Below are positions 49,574 through 60,394 of a stretch of DNA of 64,000 nucleotides, in pieces. The stretch is from NCBI GenBank assembly GCA_034521225.1, contig JAXHMR010000029.1, forward strand, positions 124,001 through 188,000. Direction: 5' to 3'. Each line of letters opens with the position of its first letter. Position 1 is the first letter of the stretch. The position numbers were made by a program, and so were the translations under genes. The notes under the pieces were generated by a model. That model was not told where the DNA came from and ran no database searches. It saw only the letters and a program-made list of their open reading frames with translations. The stretch comes from Woeseia sp034521225. GTDB lineage: Bacteria > Pseudomonadota > Gammaproteobacteria > Steroidobacterales > Woeseiaceae.

Positions 49574-50971
49574 CTACTGCGCTTCGTCGAGTTTCCAGGC
49601 GGTGACGGCTGCGAGCAGTGCGACGATGGACAGGGTGAGGATGGCGCCGGCGGCGCCGAACATCGACGCAACGCCGCCGAACAGCCCGCCGAGCAACAGC
49701 ATGACACCGATAATTGTGTTGCTGACGGCGACGTAGCTGGCGCGATTCTCCGCCGTTGCGATATCAACGAGATGCGTCTTGCGGCCGAGACGAACCCCGG
49801 CATGCGCGATGCTGAGCAGAAAGTAGGCCGCTGGAAACCAATAGGCAGCGACCGATGCAGCGAGATACATGGCCACGAGAAAGGTCACGATACCGGTAGT
49901 GCCGGCAACGAGTGCCGCCAGTGCCATGACCTTGCGGCTCGACTGGTCCGAGAGCCTGCCCCAGACGGGCGCACTGAGAAAACTGGCCGAATCCCGCGGC
50001 CGATCATCAGGGCACCAAGGCCCTGATAACTGGCCGCCCCATCCGCTGCTGGCGAGGCTGACGTAGAACGGTGCGACGAGTGCCGTCGACAGCAGCAGTG
50101 AGCGGACGATGACGAACTGGCGCAATTGCCGGTCCTGCCGGATCAGCGCAAACTGCCGGACGGCTTCGGTGATCGCATTGCCGCCGCCTTCGGTTGCTCC
50201 GGCATACTCAGACAGCAGGCTGTATATCGCAGCGGCCAGGAGCCATAGCAGTGCTGCCGCCGTCAGCACGGCAATATAAAAGGCCAGGTTACCGTTGGCA
50301 TCGGCGGGCACCAGGCCGGCGACGCCGACCGCAATAATGACCGCGCCGGCGGCAGACTCGGCATAGCCGCTTACCGTGCCCCGTCGCGACTTCGAAATCG
50401 TTTTCCCGAGCACGTCCTTGGATGAGATGGAGCAAATGCCGCGTGCGAGGCTGAAAATAACGAGCAAGGCGAGGATGGCCCAGCCGGCGGCGGTGCCGTC
50501 CAGCAGCATAGCGGTCAGCGCCATGCCGCCGACGGCGAAGCCTTGCAATACGCTTCCGGCGACCCAGAACCATTTGCGAACCGCGACGCGGCGAATAAAG
50601 CTCGCGACGAACAATTGCGGCACGAGCGACAGCGACTCACGAACCGGTACCAGCAGTCCGAGCATGAAAGCCGGTGCGCCCAGCTGCGTTAACAACCACG
50701 GCAGTACCAGTTTCGGGCTGGACAGCCAGTCGCCGCACTTCGTCGCCGTCAGCGTAGCAATGTGTATCAGGAAATTGCGCGGCTGCTCGCGGCACGATGC
50801 ATCCGGGATATCGCGACAGACGCGCGCATCTTCATCGCCCGTCAACAGATCGTAGATATTACGTATCGAGCCCGGTTCGGGGTTTGCTTCGGCCAAACGG
50901 GGATGCTCCTGTCGATACACAATGATACGGAGGTCAGCGATATCGCTGTACCGCCACCACCGAGGATGCAA
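49574..50971 (-). CDS. MFS transporter with unusual N-terminal extension
   Basis: Major facilitator superfamily protein of about 465 aa with around twelve hydrophobic segments, for example LVLPWLLTQLGAPAFMLGLL and AESAAGAVIIAVGVAGLV. Before the first helix is a soluble stretch with IYDLLTGDEDARVCRDIPDA and SCREQPRNFLIHI, rarely seen in MFS proteins. A compensating indel pair near 49990-50030 scrambles about 14 residues (GALMIGRGIASFLSAPVWGR expected). The ATG at 50971 is used because no later ATG precedes the conserved part; a GTG about 18 codons on is an alternative. Substrate unknown. Confidence 0.78.
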   Translation of the reverse strand: MHPRWWRYSDIADLRIIVYRQEHPRLAEANPEPGSIRNIYDLLTGDEDARVCRDIPDASCREQPRNFLIHIATLTATKCGDWLSSPKLVLPWLLTQLGAPAFMLGLLVPVRESLSLVPQLFVASFIRRVAVRKWFWVAGSVLQGFAVGGMALTAMLLDGTAAGWAILALLVIFSLARGICSISSKDVLGKTISKSRRGTVSGYAESAAGAVIIAVGVAGLVPADANGNLAFYIAVLTAAALLWLLAAAIYSLLSEYAGATEGGGNAITEAVRQFALIRQDRQLRQFVIVRSLLLSTALVAPFYVSLASSGWGGQLSGPWCPDDRPRDSASFLSAPVWGRLSDQSSRKVMALAALVAGTTGIVTFLVAMYLAASVAAYWFPAAYFLLSIAHAGVRLGRKTHLVDIATAENRASYVAVSNTIIGVMLLLGGLFGGVASMFGAAGAILTLSIVALLAAVTAWKLDEAQ

Positions 50972-50984
50972 TAGTACCGCTGCC

Positions 50985-51265
50985 GGAAGAGATCGCCACG
51001 TCGCTGCGCTCCTCGCGATGACCGGGGTGGCGCCGTCATTGCGAGACCGCCGCAGGCGGCCGTGGCAATCTCGCGCCGATTGGCGGAGTCATTAGCCGTG
51101 CGAGATCGCCACGTCGCTGCGCTCCTCGCGATGACGGGGTGCTGCGCTTCTCGCGATGACGGGGTGCTTCGCTTCTCGCGATGACGGGGTGCTTCGCTTC
51201 TCGCGATGACGGGGTGCTGCGCTCCTCGCGATGACGGGGTGCTGCGCTTCTCGCGATGACGGGGC
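50985..51265. repeat. REP-like repeat cluster 10 with six-unit 25-bp tandem array
   Basis: A right arm and a full palindrome (GCCGCCGCAGGCGGCC variant) are followed at about 51119-51264 by six tandem 25-base units built from the right-arm end: CTTCTCGCGATGACGGGGTG plus CTGCG or CTTCG. The units differ at one or two positions. The array ends about 60 bases before the amidohydrolase gene. Confidence 0.9.
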
Positions 51266-51323
51266 ATGTCCGCGCATCGCTGTCATACACAATAAACCAT
51301 GCTGATAAATCGGGTGTAACAAC

Positions 51324-52537
51324 GTGAAAAAACTGATTCTGACAATGGCTGCCGGCTTGCTTTGTACCGGTATTGCCGCTGCTGCAAACGACCGTTTTGC
51401 ACTGACAAACGCCAATCTGTTCAATGGTACTGAAGACCGCATCGCGACCAACATCACCGTATTGATCGCCGATGGCCTCATCGAATCGATACAGGGTGAA
51501 GCGGCCACGGTACCGCGCGGCTATGACGTTATCGACGAGGGCAACTACCTGATGCCGGGCCTGATCGATGTGCACACGCACCTCGATAACCGCGCGGCAG
51601 CGGCACGCGCCCTTGCCTCCGGCACGACGACCGTGCGCACGGCAAGCGTGCCGTCGTTCCAGGATGTCGCGCTGCGCGAACTGGTAGCAAATGGCAGCCT
51701 GCCCGGACCGGACGTCGTTGCCGCCGGTGTCTATGTCACGCCGGACCTTGATGAATCGATACTTGCTGATCCGCGCCTTGCCGTGCTGAGCGGTGGCGTT
51801 ACCACGGACGAAGAATTACGCCTCGTCGTGCGCGTCAATGCAGATCGTGGCGCCGATGTCATCAAGACCCGCGGCACCGAACGTGCCGGGCGGCCGGATA
51901 CGGATCCGCGTGAGCAGGTGTATACCGAGCGCCAACTTGCCGTCGTGGTTGACGAGGCCCGCCGGCACGGCTTGCCGGTAATGGTGCATGCACACGGGGA
52001 TGAAGGTGCGCGCGCGGCCGTGCTGGCCGGTGCCCGCAGCATCGAGCACGGCACTTATCTGTCCGAGGCAACGCTTGAGCTGATGAAAGAGCGCGGCACG
52101 TGGCTGGTGCCGACGTACGTAACAATGGACGAGATGAATGAGGAGCAGTACGACCATGTACTGCGCCTGCGCGGCAAGCACATGGTGCCGAAGCTCGAAG
52201 AGGTGATTCGCAACGCGCACCGAATCGGTGTTCGTATCGCCACGGGTGCCGACAACTACTACGACAATGAATCGGTCAATCGCATTTCGGTCGAAGTCGC
52301 GGAACTCGTTCGCCTTGGCCTGAGTCACTTCGAAGCACTTCAGGCGGCACCAGCAGTTCGGCCGAACTGCTCGAACTCGGGGAAACCACCGGCCGCATCG
52401 CGCCGGGCTTCGAAGCCGACCTGATCCTGCTCCCCGGTAATCCGCTCGAGGATATACGCGCGGTGCAGGACGTGCTGCTCGTCGTCAGCAACGGTCGGGT
52501 TGCGCTCAAGCGGATTCCGTTTGCGCTGCCGGAGTAG
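51324..52537 (+). CDS. Secreted amidohydrolase-family protein, frameshifted near 3' end
   Basis: Exported metal-dependent hydrolase of about 404 aa in the imidazolonepropionase-like/PepQ-type amidohydrolase group. Signal peptide MKKLILTMAAGLLCTGIAAA. Metal-site elements: LMPGLIDVHTHLD (HxH), the lysine in GADVIKTRGTE, LPVMVHAHGDEGA, SIEHGTYLS and RIATGADNYYDN (final Asp). A break near 52345 puts SSAELLELGETTGRIAPGFE and ADLILLPGNPLEDI in another frame, ending TAG 52535. It may hydrolyse N-acyl amino acids, Xaa-Pro or similar compounds; specificity not readable. Flanked by repeat clusters, so monocistronic. Confidence 0.87.
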
Positions 52538-52562
52538 CGATGGCAAACGCTCTGCCAGGCCC

Positions 52563-52755
52563 CGTCATCGCGAGGAGCGCAGCGACGTGGCGATCTTGCC
52601 AGGTTAATGACTCTGCCAATCGGTACGAGATTGCCACGGCCGCCTGCGGCGACCTCGCAACGACGGTAGGGGATTGCCACGGCCGCCTGCGGCGACCTCG
52701 CAACGACGGTACGAGATTGCCACGGCCGCCTGCGGCGACCTCGCAACGACGGCAA
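52563..52755. repeat. REP-like repeat cluster 11 with three-unit 43-bp tandem right arms
   Basis: One left arm (CGTCATCGCGAGGAGCGCAG) followed by three right arms in tandem (52627-52752), each GATTGCCACGGCCGCCTGCG plus GCGACCTCGCAACGACGG, nearly identical with a period of about 43 bases. High identity suggests recent local duplication. Confidence 0.9.
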
Positions 52756-52867
52756 AGCCTTTCCGGTGCGTATCGACCGGCGGTAGCGCGTTTCACATGA
52801 CGAACACCCGCCTTCGTCCCGCGCGCGATCTGCTAGCCTGACGCCAAATAACAAGAGGACAGTCGCG

Positions 52868-54180
52868 ATGCAGAATCCAGGTCTGGCCGGGAGCCAGTTC
52901 CTGGCGCGCTGCGGCGTGCTGGCGCTGATCATTGCTGCGAGCTTCATTTCCTACGTGCTGCGCACCAACGTGTCGGTCGTCGGCGAGAACATGATCGACG
53001 ATCTTGGCCTGACCGAAGTGCACCTTGGCATGATCTTCTCGTCCTTCGCGCTGGGCTATGCGCTGTTCCAGATTCCGGGCGGCGTCATGGGCGACCGCAT
53101 GGGGTCGCGGCTGGCCGTGGTCATCATTGCCGTCGCCTGGGCGCTGCTGGCGGTATTCACGGCCGATCGTGCCGGGTACTGGAATACCTGCCGGTTGCCG
53201 GCATCGTCGGACTGCTGATCGTCCTGCGTTTTCTCATTGGCGCGACCCATGGCCAAGGATGTCGCCGGTGACTTGTGGCGGCACGATTGCGAACTGGTTT
53301 CCGGCTGGCGGCTGGGGGCTGCCGAACGGTCTGTCCAGCACCGGCCTGACCCTTGGCGCGGCAGCGACAGCACCGCTGCTCGTCTGGCTGATGGAGGGCT
53401 TCGGCTGGCGCGGCGCGCTGCTGCTGACGGCACCTTCCGCCGCTGCTGCTGGCGGGCGCGTGGTGGTGGTACGTGCGCGACTATCCGCGCGATCACAAGA
53501 GCGTCAGCGCGAGCGAACTGGCGCTGATCGATGCCGGCCGCCCGCCGCCCGAGGACGAGCGCGTCGCAGGTGCATGGAAAGTAGCGATCAAAAACCGCGA
53601 TGTCCTGCTGCTCACCGGCAGCTATTTCTGCATGAATTACGTGTTCTACCTGTTCTTCAACTGGTTCTTTTTCTACCTCGTTGACGTGCGGGGCTTCAGC
53701 GCTCGCGATGCCGGCATGCTGACATCGGCACAATGGATACTTGGCGCGGCAGGCGCAACCGCCGGCGGCTTCATCTGTGACTGGCTGACACGGCGCTACG
53801 GCTTGCGCTGGGGACCCCGATGGCTTGCGATCCCGAGCCTGGTCCTGTGCGCCGCGTTTCTCGTGCTTGGTGCTACATCCGGCAATACGATCCTGACGGT
53901 GACGTTCCTTTGTATCTGCTTCGGCTGCACGCAGCTGACTGAAGCGGCATACTGGGCGACGACGATTTCGGTCTCCGGCCGCCATGCGGCGGCGGCCAGC
54001 GGGATACTGAACGCCGGCGGGAATGTCGTCGGTTTCGCCGGCGGCATGATGGTGCCGCTGATTGCAACCGTACGGGGCTGGACGGTATCGGTGTCGACCG
54101 GTGCCGTGTTTGCTCTGCTCGGTGCGTTACTCTGGCTGCTGATCCGCGGAGACCGGCAAATGGTGTATGACAATGATTAG
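52868..54180 (+). CDS. MFS transporter (anion:cation symporter-like), frameshifted
   Basis: Major facilitator transporter of about 435 aa resembling the ACS/phthalate-glucarate subfamily. An AAGAGGA ribosome-binding site precedes ATG 52868. Helix 1-3 region: ASFISYVLRTNVSVVGENMI, FSSFALGYALFQIPGGVMGD (motif A-like, followed by RMGSRLAV). Later: TGSYFCMNYVFYLFFNWFFF and SGILNAGGNVVGFAGGMMV. Frame breaks near 53175, 53260-53310 and 53450. Its last 8 bases overlap the start of the CocE-type hydrolase, so uptake and hydrolysis may be coupled. Confidence 0.85.
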
Positions 54181-56232
54181 ACAACGGAGTGTGCTGGCAC
54201 TTTTCCTGATACTTGCGGGCACGGCGGCCGCCGACGACCTGCTCGACGTGCGGGAAATCCACACCACGATGCCGGACGGGGTACGCCCTCGCCGCTGACC
54301 TGTATATGCCAGAGCGTGCGTGGGACTATCTGGACCGTTTTCCGGTGTTGCTCTCGGTGCCCGCCGTGCGGCAAGACGGAATCCCGGGCGCGCAATCATC
54401 GCCTGTATTCTGTACTTTGTCGAGCATGGGTACGCTGTCGCGCGCGTCGACATTCGCGGCACCGGTAACAGTGAAGGGCGGCTGATCCCGTATGAATACT
54501 CCTCGACATCGAACTCGACGACGGTGAGGCCGTCATCGCGTGGCTTGCGAAGCAGCCGTGGTCCAGTGGCAGTGTCGGCATGTTTGGCATTTCATGGGGC
54601 GGCTTTAACTCGATCCAGCTTGCCGCGCGCAATCCACCGGCGCTGAAGGCCGTCATCCCGGTCGATGCGACCGAGGACTTATACCAGGACGACGTGCATT
54701 ACATGGACGGCATCATGCACGTAGATTCGTGGGAGATGAGCCAGGACCTCTACAATGCGATGCCGGGTGCACCGGATTACGTCATCGACGACGACTATTT
54801 CCGCGACCGTTTCGATACCGAGCCGTGGATGCTGACGTACAAGAACCAGCAGCGCGACGGCCCGTTCTGGGACCGCGCCTCGAACCGCGCCGACCGTTGC
54901 GACGAAATCCGCGTTCCGAGCTATCACATCGGTGGCTGGTACGACGGCTACCGCGACAGCGTGCCGCGCATGCTTGAAAACGTCGACGCACCGGTCAAAG
55001 GCATGGTGGGCCCATGGTCGCACGCGTTTCCACACGAGCCGTGGCCAAACCCCGGTATGGAATGGCGCCATGAAGCCGTGCGCTGGTTTGATCACTGGCT
55101 GAAGGGCATCGACACCGGCATCATGGATGAACCGGCATTTGCCGTGTACGTGCGCGACTGGCATCCGCCGAACGCCGCGCTCGATTTCATCGAAGGCCAC
55201 TGGCGCTGGGAAGAAGGCTGGCCGCTGGAGCGCACCGAGCATCGCACGTACTACGCGCAGCCGAACCACGACCTGTCAGCCGGCGCGACGGATCCGGCCA
55301 CGCACCAGTTGCGTTACGTGCCGTCAACCGGTGTCGAGGCCGGTGGCCCGGTCATGTGGTGGGGCGACCTCGCGCACGACCAGCGCCCGACTGATGCCTT
55401 CAGCCTCGTCTACGACAGCGCGCCGCTTGAAGACGACGTCGAAATCCTCGGCTTTCCGGAAGCGCTGCTGACGGTGTCGGCGAATGCACCGCATGCGAAC
55501 TGGTACGTAAGGCTGTCGGATGTCGCGCCGGACGGGCGCGTCACGCTGGTCACGGGTGCCGGGTTCAACGGCACGCACCGGAAGTCTGCCCGTGAGCCGG
55601 AACCGCTGGCCGCTGGCGAGCCGTTCGACCTCGACGTCGAGATGCACTTTACGTCCTGGACGTTCCCGGCCGGCCATCGCATCCGCATGTCGGTCAGCAA
55701 CGCGCAATGGCCGATGTTCTGGCCGACGCCTTATCCGATGACGAGCACGCTGAAACTCGGTGGCAACGACGGTTCGCGACTGCGGCTGCCGGTTATTCCG
55801 CCGGGCCCCGAAACGGCGCCGACTTCAGGCCGCCAGCCGACAGCCCGTCACTGCCGGGTTACCGGACGATCGATTCGGGTAACGCATCAGGCTATGGCGA
55901 GATTTCCGCGGTTACACGACACCCGCCAACCGGCGAGGCTATCGCCGTGGCGACCAACAGCGGTGGCACGGAATATCCCTGGGGTACAGAGACGTATCGC
56001 GAAACCATCGAGCACCGGACATCCGACGTCACACCTCTGCAAACGTCGATGACCGGCACGCACGAAATCGAAGTCACGATGGACGATCGCGTCCTGCGCT
56101 GGGAGGCCGTGCTCGACTTCACGAGCGATGCGGAGAATTTTCACTATCGATATACCCGGCGCCTGCTCGAGAACGGCGAACTCGTTCGTGAAAAGCACTG
56201 GGAACCGGACGATCCCGCGCGACTTTCAGTAA
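54173..56232 (+). CDS. Secreted CocE/NonD-family X-Pro dipeptidyl-peptidase-like hydrolase, frameshifted
   Basis: Alpha/beta hydrolase of the CocE/NonD (S15-like) family, about 680 aa, exported (MIRQRSVLALFLILAGTAAA). The nucleophile elbow is GMFGISWGGFNS, and the catalytic His is probably in MVGPWSHAFPHEPW. The C-terminal jelly-roll domain includes FTSWTFPAGHRIRMSVSNAQ. The ATG at 54173 overlaps the transporter gene. Breaks near 54290, 54400 and 54505 affect the first 110 residues, one near 55820 the C-terminal domain, and one near 56205 gives the family-like end TIPRDFQ at TAA 56230. Likely an acyl- or peptidyl-hydrolase; substrate open. Confidence 0.88.
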
Positions 56233-56244
56233 CTGGGAATCGAT

Positions 56245-56385
56245 GTCATCGCGAGGAGCGCAGCGACAACGTCATCGCGAGGAGCGCAGCGACGTGGCGA
56301 CCTCGTACCGCTGGCAGAGTGCCAGATTGTCCGAGATCGCCACGCCGCCGCGATGACGGTGTCGCTGCGCTCCTCGCGATGACGT
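56245..56385. repeat. REP-like palindromic repeat cluster 12
   Basis: Two left arms (GTCATCGCGAGGAGCGCAGC) then the loop CTGGCAGAG and a right arm GAGATCGCCACGCCGCCGCG, followed by a partial arm CTCCTCGCGATGACG. It lies between convergent genes, 12 bases from each stop. Confidence 0.88.
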
Positions 56386-56396
56386 GGCCTTTACCT

Positions 56397-58016
56397 TCAG
56401 CGCCGGTCCGCGAGTATCCGTTTTGCGGCGTTGTACCCCGGCGCACCGGTCACACCGCCGCCCGGGTGCGTGCCTGCACCGCACAGGTACAGGCCATCGA
56501 CCGGCGTGCGGTATTGCGCCCAGCCGGGCACCGGCCGCATGAACGACAGTTGGCCCAGATTGATATCACCGTGAAAGATGTTGCCCTCGGTTATGCCGAA
56601 CGTCTGTTCCAGATCAAAGGGTGACAGTACCCGGCGCGCAACGACGGCGCCCGGCACGTTCGGCGCATAACGCCCGATAATTTCCGTCACGCGGTCGCCA
56701 AGCCGTTCGCGTTCCGCCGGCCAGTCTGAATCCCGCAGCCGGTAAGGCAGGAACTGCACGAAGCATGTCATGACGTGGCGGCCATCCTGGACCAGCGACG
56801 GATCGACGTTCGATGCGACCACGCAGTCGACCCACAACTGCTCCGGAATTTCGCCGCGCATGGCCTGGTTGTAGCTGTCCTCGGCTTCGGCCAGCGATGG
56901 TGCAAGCGTGAACAGCGAACGTTCGGCGGCGCTGTGGGACGCCGGCATGCCGGGAACGTGTGGTTCCCCGGACAGCACAAAATTCACTTTCGCACACGGC
57001 CCGTTCATCTTGATGCCGGCAATGTCGCGGCGGAATGCCTCGGGCAGTTCATCGGCACAGAGCAGGTTCAGGAACGTGTGGCGCGGGTCCGCATTGGAGA
57101 CGACGCAAGGCGCGAGCAACGTGGTGCCGTCCTCGAGGGTCACCCCCGTGACGCGGTCGTTCTGCTGCACAATCGACCGCACCGGGCAGCCGGTACGGAT
57201 CTCGACGCCGCGCGCGCGGCAGGCATTGGCCATCGCATCGGTAATGGCGCCCATGCCGCCGATGACATGGCCGGCAAAACCCTGCTTTTCCTCGGCGCCG
57301 CCGCTCAGCAGGTGAAACAGCAATCCCATTGCCGTGCCGGGCTGGTAAGGGCCACCGTGCTTGCCGTACAGGCTGTTCGACAGGATCAGCCGCTTGACGG
57401 CGTCCGACTCGAATTGCGCGTCGAGAAAGTCGCCCAGCGAACCGGTCAGGAAGCGAAGTAGCGATGCAACGTCACCGCCGGCAATGCCGCGAAACGAACG
57501 GCCCGCCCGGTACAATTCGAGCAGGCGGCCGAGCCCGCGCCGCTCCAGGTCCGGCGGCGCCTGGAGAAAGAATGGCTGCAAGTACGTGGCGAGCCGCCGC
57601 AGTTCGTCGTCGACGGCGAAAAACCGCTCGACATCGCGCGGCGCGATCGTCTCGAGATGCTCCCGCATGCGCGCCCTGTCGGACCACCACGAAATGACCT
57701 GGCCGTCCGGCATGACAGTCTGCACGCCCGGTTCGCAGGCGACCATCTGCAAGCCGTACTCCGCCAGTTTCAAATCACGGATGACTTCCGGCCGCAACAT
57801 GCTCGCAATGTAGGAGGCCGTTGATACCCGGCAACCGGGCGCGCGTTCGGCGTCGATGACTTCAGTGACCGCACAGCCGCCGACGACATCGCGCCGTTCG
57901 AGCACGAGCGTCCGCATGTCCGCGTCGGCCAGGTAGGCAGCCGTCGTCAGCCCGTTGTGGCCCGCGCCGATGACGATTGCATCGTAGTGTTGTCGTTGTG
58001 GCACGGCGGTACTCAT
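56397..58016 (-). CDS. NAD(P)/FAD-dependent oxidoreductase, phytoene-desaturase/PYROXD2-like
   Basis: Intact 539-aa flavoprotein of the carotenoid-desaturase-like superfamily. The FAD loop GAGHNG is at residues 17-22 in YDAIVIGAGHNGLTTAAYLA, followed by LERRDVVGGCAVTEV; the C-terminal signature TPVDGLYLCGAGTHPGGGVT with GAPGYNAAKRIL is the second FAD-binding segment of CrtI/PYROXD2 proteins. No carotenoid gene is nearby, and the sequence is closer to the PYROXD2 side, so a role in pigment synthesis should not be assumed. Divergent from the Rieske oxygenase gene. Confidence 0.88.
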   Translation of the reverse strand: MSTAVPQRQHYDAIVIGAGHNGLTTAAYLADADMRTLVLERRDVVGGCAVTEVIDAERAPGCRVSTASYIASMLRPEVIRDLKLAEYGLQMVACEPGVQTVMPDGQVISWWSDRARMREHLETIAPRDVERFFAVDDELRRLATYLQPFFLQAPPDLERRGLGRLLELYRAGRSFRGIAGGDVASLLRFLTGSLGDFLDAQFESDAVKRLILSNSLYGKHGGPYQPGTAMGLLFHLLSGGAEEKQGFAGHVIGGMGAITDAMANACRARGVEIRTGCPVRSIVQQNDRVTGVTLEDGTTLLAPCVVSNADPRHTFLNLLCADELPEAFRRDIAGIKMNGPCAKVNFVLSGEPHVPGMPASHSAAERSLFTLAPSLAEAEDSYNQAMRGEIPEQLWVDCVVASNVDPSLVQDGRHVMTCFVQFLPYRLRDSDWPAERERLGDRVTEIIGRYAPNVPGAVVARRVLSPFDLEQTFGITEGNIFHGDINLGQLSFMRPVPGWAQYRTPVDGLYLCGAGTHPGGGVTGAPGYNAAKRILADRR

Positions 58017-58161
58017 CGCTCAGCCGGTCTGTGGCGAAGAAGCATAGCGTAAAGACTCGGATGTTGGTCTACAGCAGATGCCATGATGTGGAACACTGCT
58101 GCCGCCAGTGTTCTGTCCTCTGTGATAGTCTCGCGAATTAACCCCGCGCACCTGCCCGATT

Positions 58162-59246
58162 ATGGAAACCACCCTGCATCGCGATCTCTACCTCGAACCG
58201 CTGTGGTTTGATCGTGAGCGACGCAATATTTTTCACCGTGAATGGACCTGTGTCGCGCGCACCGAAGAGCTGCCGGAACCGGGCTCGTTTCGTTCGCTGA
58301 CGCTGGCCGGTCAGCACCTGCTGCTGGTGAGAGGCGACGACCGCACTATCCGTGCCTTTTATAATGTCTGCCGGCACCGCGGCTGCCAGCTGATTGATTC
58401 CGAGGACGAGACACAGAATGCCGGCCGCTTCCGCAAGCAAATCCGTTGTCCTTACCATTCGTGGACGTACCAGCTCGACGGTGAACTGAAGCATGCGCCG
58501 CACGTCGACGTTGACCGGTCGCAATACAGTCTGCACCCGATCGATGTCGATGAATGGGGTGGCTTCCTGTTTGTCCGGCTGGACAAGGGTGACACATCGC
58601 TGCTCGATACCCTTGGCCCCATTCCGGCACGGGTTGCCCGTTACCCGCTGCACGACCTCGTGTGCGGCTGGCGCCATATCTACACCGTCAACGCCAACTG
58701 GAAAGTGATCCTCGAAAACTACAATGAGTGCTATCACTGCGGCGGTGTGCACCCCGAACTTTGCAACCTCGTGCCGGCGTTCCGCGCCAACGGCGGCCAG
58801 GGACTGATCTGGGAAGAGGGTATTGCACAACGTGGCGGCACCAACACCTTCACGATGAGCGGCACGACGTCGCGGCCGCCGTTCCCCGGCCTGAGCGACG
58901 CCGAACGCGAGCGCCATTTCGGCGAACTGGTGTACCCGAACCTGATGCTCAGCCTGTCGATGGACCACGCCGCCATATTCATAGTCTGGCCGCAGGGGCC
59001 GGAGAAAACGCTGATCGACTGCCGGCTGCTGTTTCACCCGGATGCGCTGGCGGCCGACGATTTCGATCCTTCCGATGCCGGTGATTTCTGGCACATCGTC
59101 AACAAGCAGGACTGGACCATCTGCGAACGCGTACAGCGCGGCATGCACGCCCGGCTGTGCACAGCTACTGTCGCCGACGGAAGACCTCAAGCCTCGACAT
59201 GCGCCAGTATGTTGCCGCGGCTCAAGCCGATTCCATGCAAAAATAA
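58162..59246 (+). CDS. Rieske non-heme iron oxygenase alpha subunit (GbcA-like), frameshifted at 3' end
   Basis: Aromatic-ring-hydroxylating-type Rieske oxygenase, about 360 aa. The [2Fe-2S] ligands are C70-x-H72 and C96-x2-H99 (VCRHRGCQ, RCPYHSW). The mononuclear iron site is in ENYNECYHCGGVHPEL (H192, H197), with a later Asp in the SDAGDFWHIV region. It resembles oxygenases that demethylate quaternary ammonium compounds, such as glycine betaine monooxygenase GbcA, rather than large aromatic dioxygenases. The last 30 codons are scrambled by indels near 59155; the corrected end is DMRQYVAAAQADSMQK and TAA 59244. No reductase gene adjoins it. Confidence 0.82.
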
Positions 59247-59261
59247 CAACCCGTCATCGCG

Positions 59262-59320
59262 AGGAGCCCAGCGCCCGTCATCGCGAGGAGCGCAGCGACG
59301 TGGCGATCTCGCACAGCATA
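59262..59320. repeat. REP-like repeat cluster 13 (left arms only)
   Basis: Two left arms, GTCATCGCGAGGAGCCCAGC and GTCATCGCGAGGAGCGCAGC followed by GTGGCGATCTCGCACAGC; the right arm is missing. It follows the Rieske oxygenase stop by 16 bases. Confidence 0.85.
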
Positions 59321-59466
59321 CCGCTAAGCCGGATTTAGTAACGCTCACATTACCGTGCGACCATTCTTGCCATGAATGCATCATCCAAAGGACCCCCCTG
59401 GCGGACGTGCCGGTGCTGATCAAGAGTATTGCCGGACGGCTGCGGAGTTCGAAAAGGACCCTGTCT

Positions 59467-60235
59467 ATGCGCGCTCTTTTTCCAATTCTTGTTATTGCAT
59501 TGCTCCCGGGCTGTGCGGCCTCGCCCGCGTCCCCGCACACATTGCAGCAGGTGCTCGACCAGCATGCGGCCGCGCACGGTGGGCGCACTGCTATTGAGGG
59601 TGTTGAGAGGCTGCAAATCGATCATCGCCATTGAGGAGCCGCCGTTCGTACTGGCCGCCCGGTACAGTGCCAGCCGCGATGGCCGCATGCGCATGGATGT
59701 CTGCGGTGATGGCGTTGGTGTATTCAGTGAAGGTTTTAACGGCCGCAACGGGTGGCAATGGCCCGGGGGCACTGAGCAACCGGTTGCAATGAGTGTTGCC
59801 GGCGAGGCCGCCATCAAACGGGGTATTGTCGGGAACCTGTATGGGTTACACGAGCGTCCGGCGCTCGGTTACGACCTGCACTACAACGGCACAGAAGATG
59901 CCGGAGAGACACGTTTTCATGTCATCGAGAGCACATCTCCCGATGGCTTCGTCGAACGATTCTACATAGACGCCGATACCGGGCGGCTCGCGCAGAAGCG
60001 CGAAATCAGCAGCCTGCATCCCGACACGGATCCTGTAGAGCAAGCGTACGTCACCCACTTTGGCGACTATCGCGTCGTCGACGGACGCTGGTTCAGCTTC
60101 CGCTCGGAAAAGCGTCCGTCCGGCAGCGATGCTGCCGTGCAAACCGTCATTCTGACCGGCGTGACAATTAACCCCGATTTTCCGGATGAGCTGTTCCTGC
60201 CAGAGGTTAGACTTTACCGAACCCGAATAGGGTGA
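59467..60235 (+). CDS. Putative outer-membrane lipoprotein of unknown function, frameshifted
   Basis: Predicted lipoprotein of about 255 aa. The lipobox LPGC ends at Cys17 of MRALFPILVIALLPGCAASP. The following region HTLQQVLDQHAAAHGGRTAI resembles the start of outer-membrane lipoprotein-sorting-like (LolA/LolB-fold) domains. A shift near 59620 moves the rest to another frame: EGFNGRNGWQWPGGTEQPVA, FVERFYIDADTGRLAQKREI and THFGDYRVVDGRWFSFRSEK, a pattern common to MucR-like LolA-fold periplasmic proteins. Stop TGA 60233. Alone, with no operon partner. Confidence 0.7.
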
Positions 60236-60394
60236 CTTGCCGTGCGATCTCCGGCCGGGGTGTTGCCATATGCCGACAGTTCGCGGGATTGGCGGCAATT
60301 TGACCTGCCTCCGCCTACACAACCCTGATAATATCAGGAACGATTACGGCCGCATCGTGGCGCTAAAGCAAGCGGTGCCACATTGGAGATTCCC

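Noticed and set aside
51119..51264. CRISPR array
   Set aside because: The 25-bp units are contiguous without unique spacers, and no cas gene is present.
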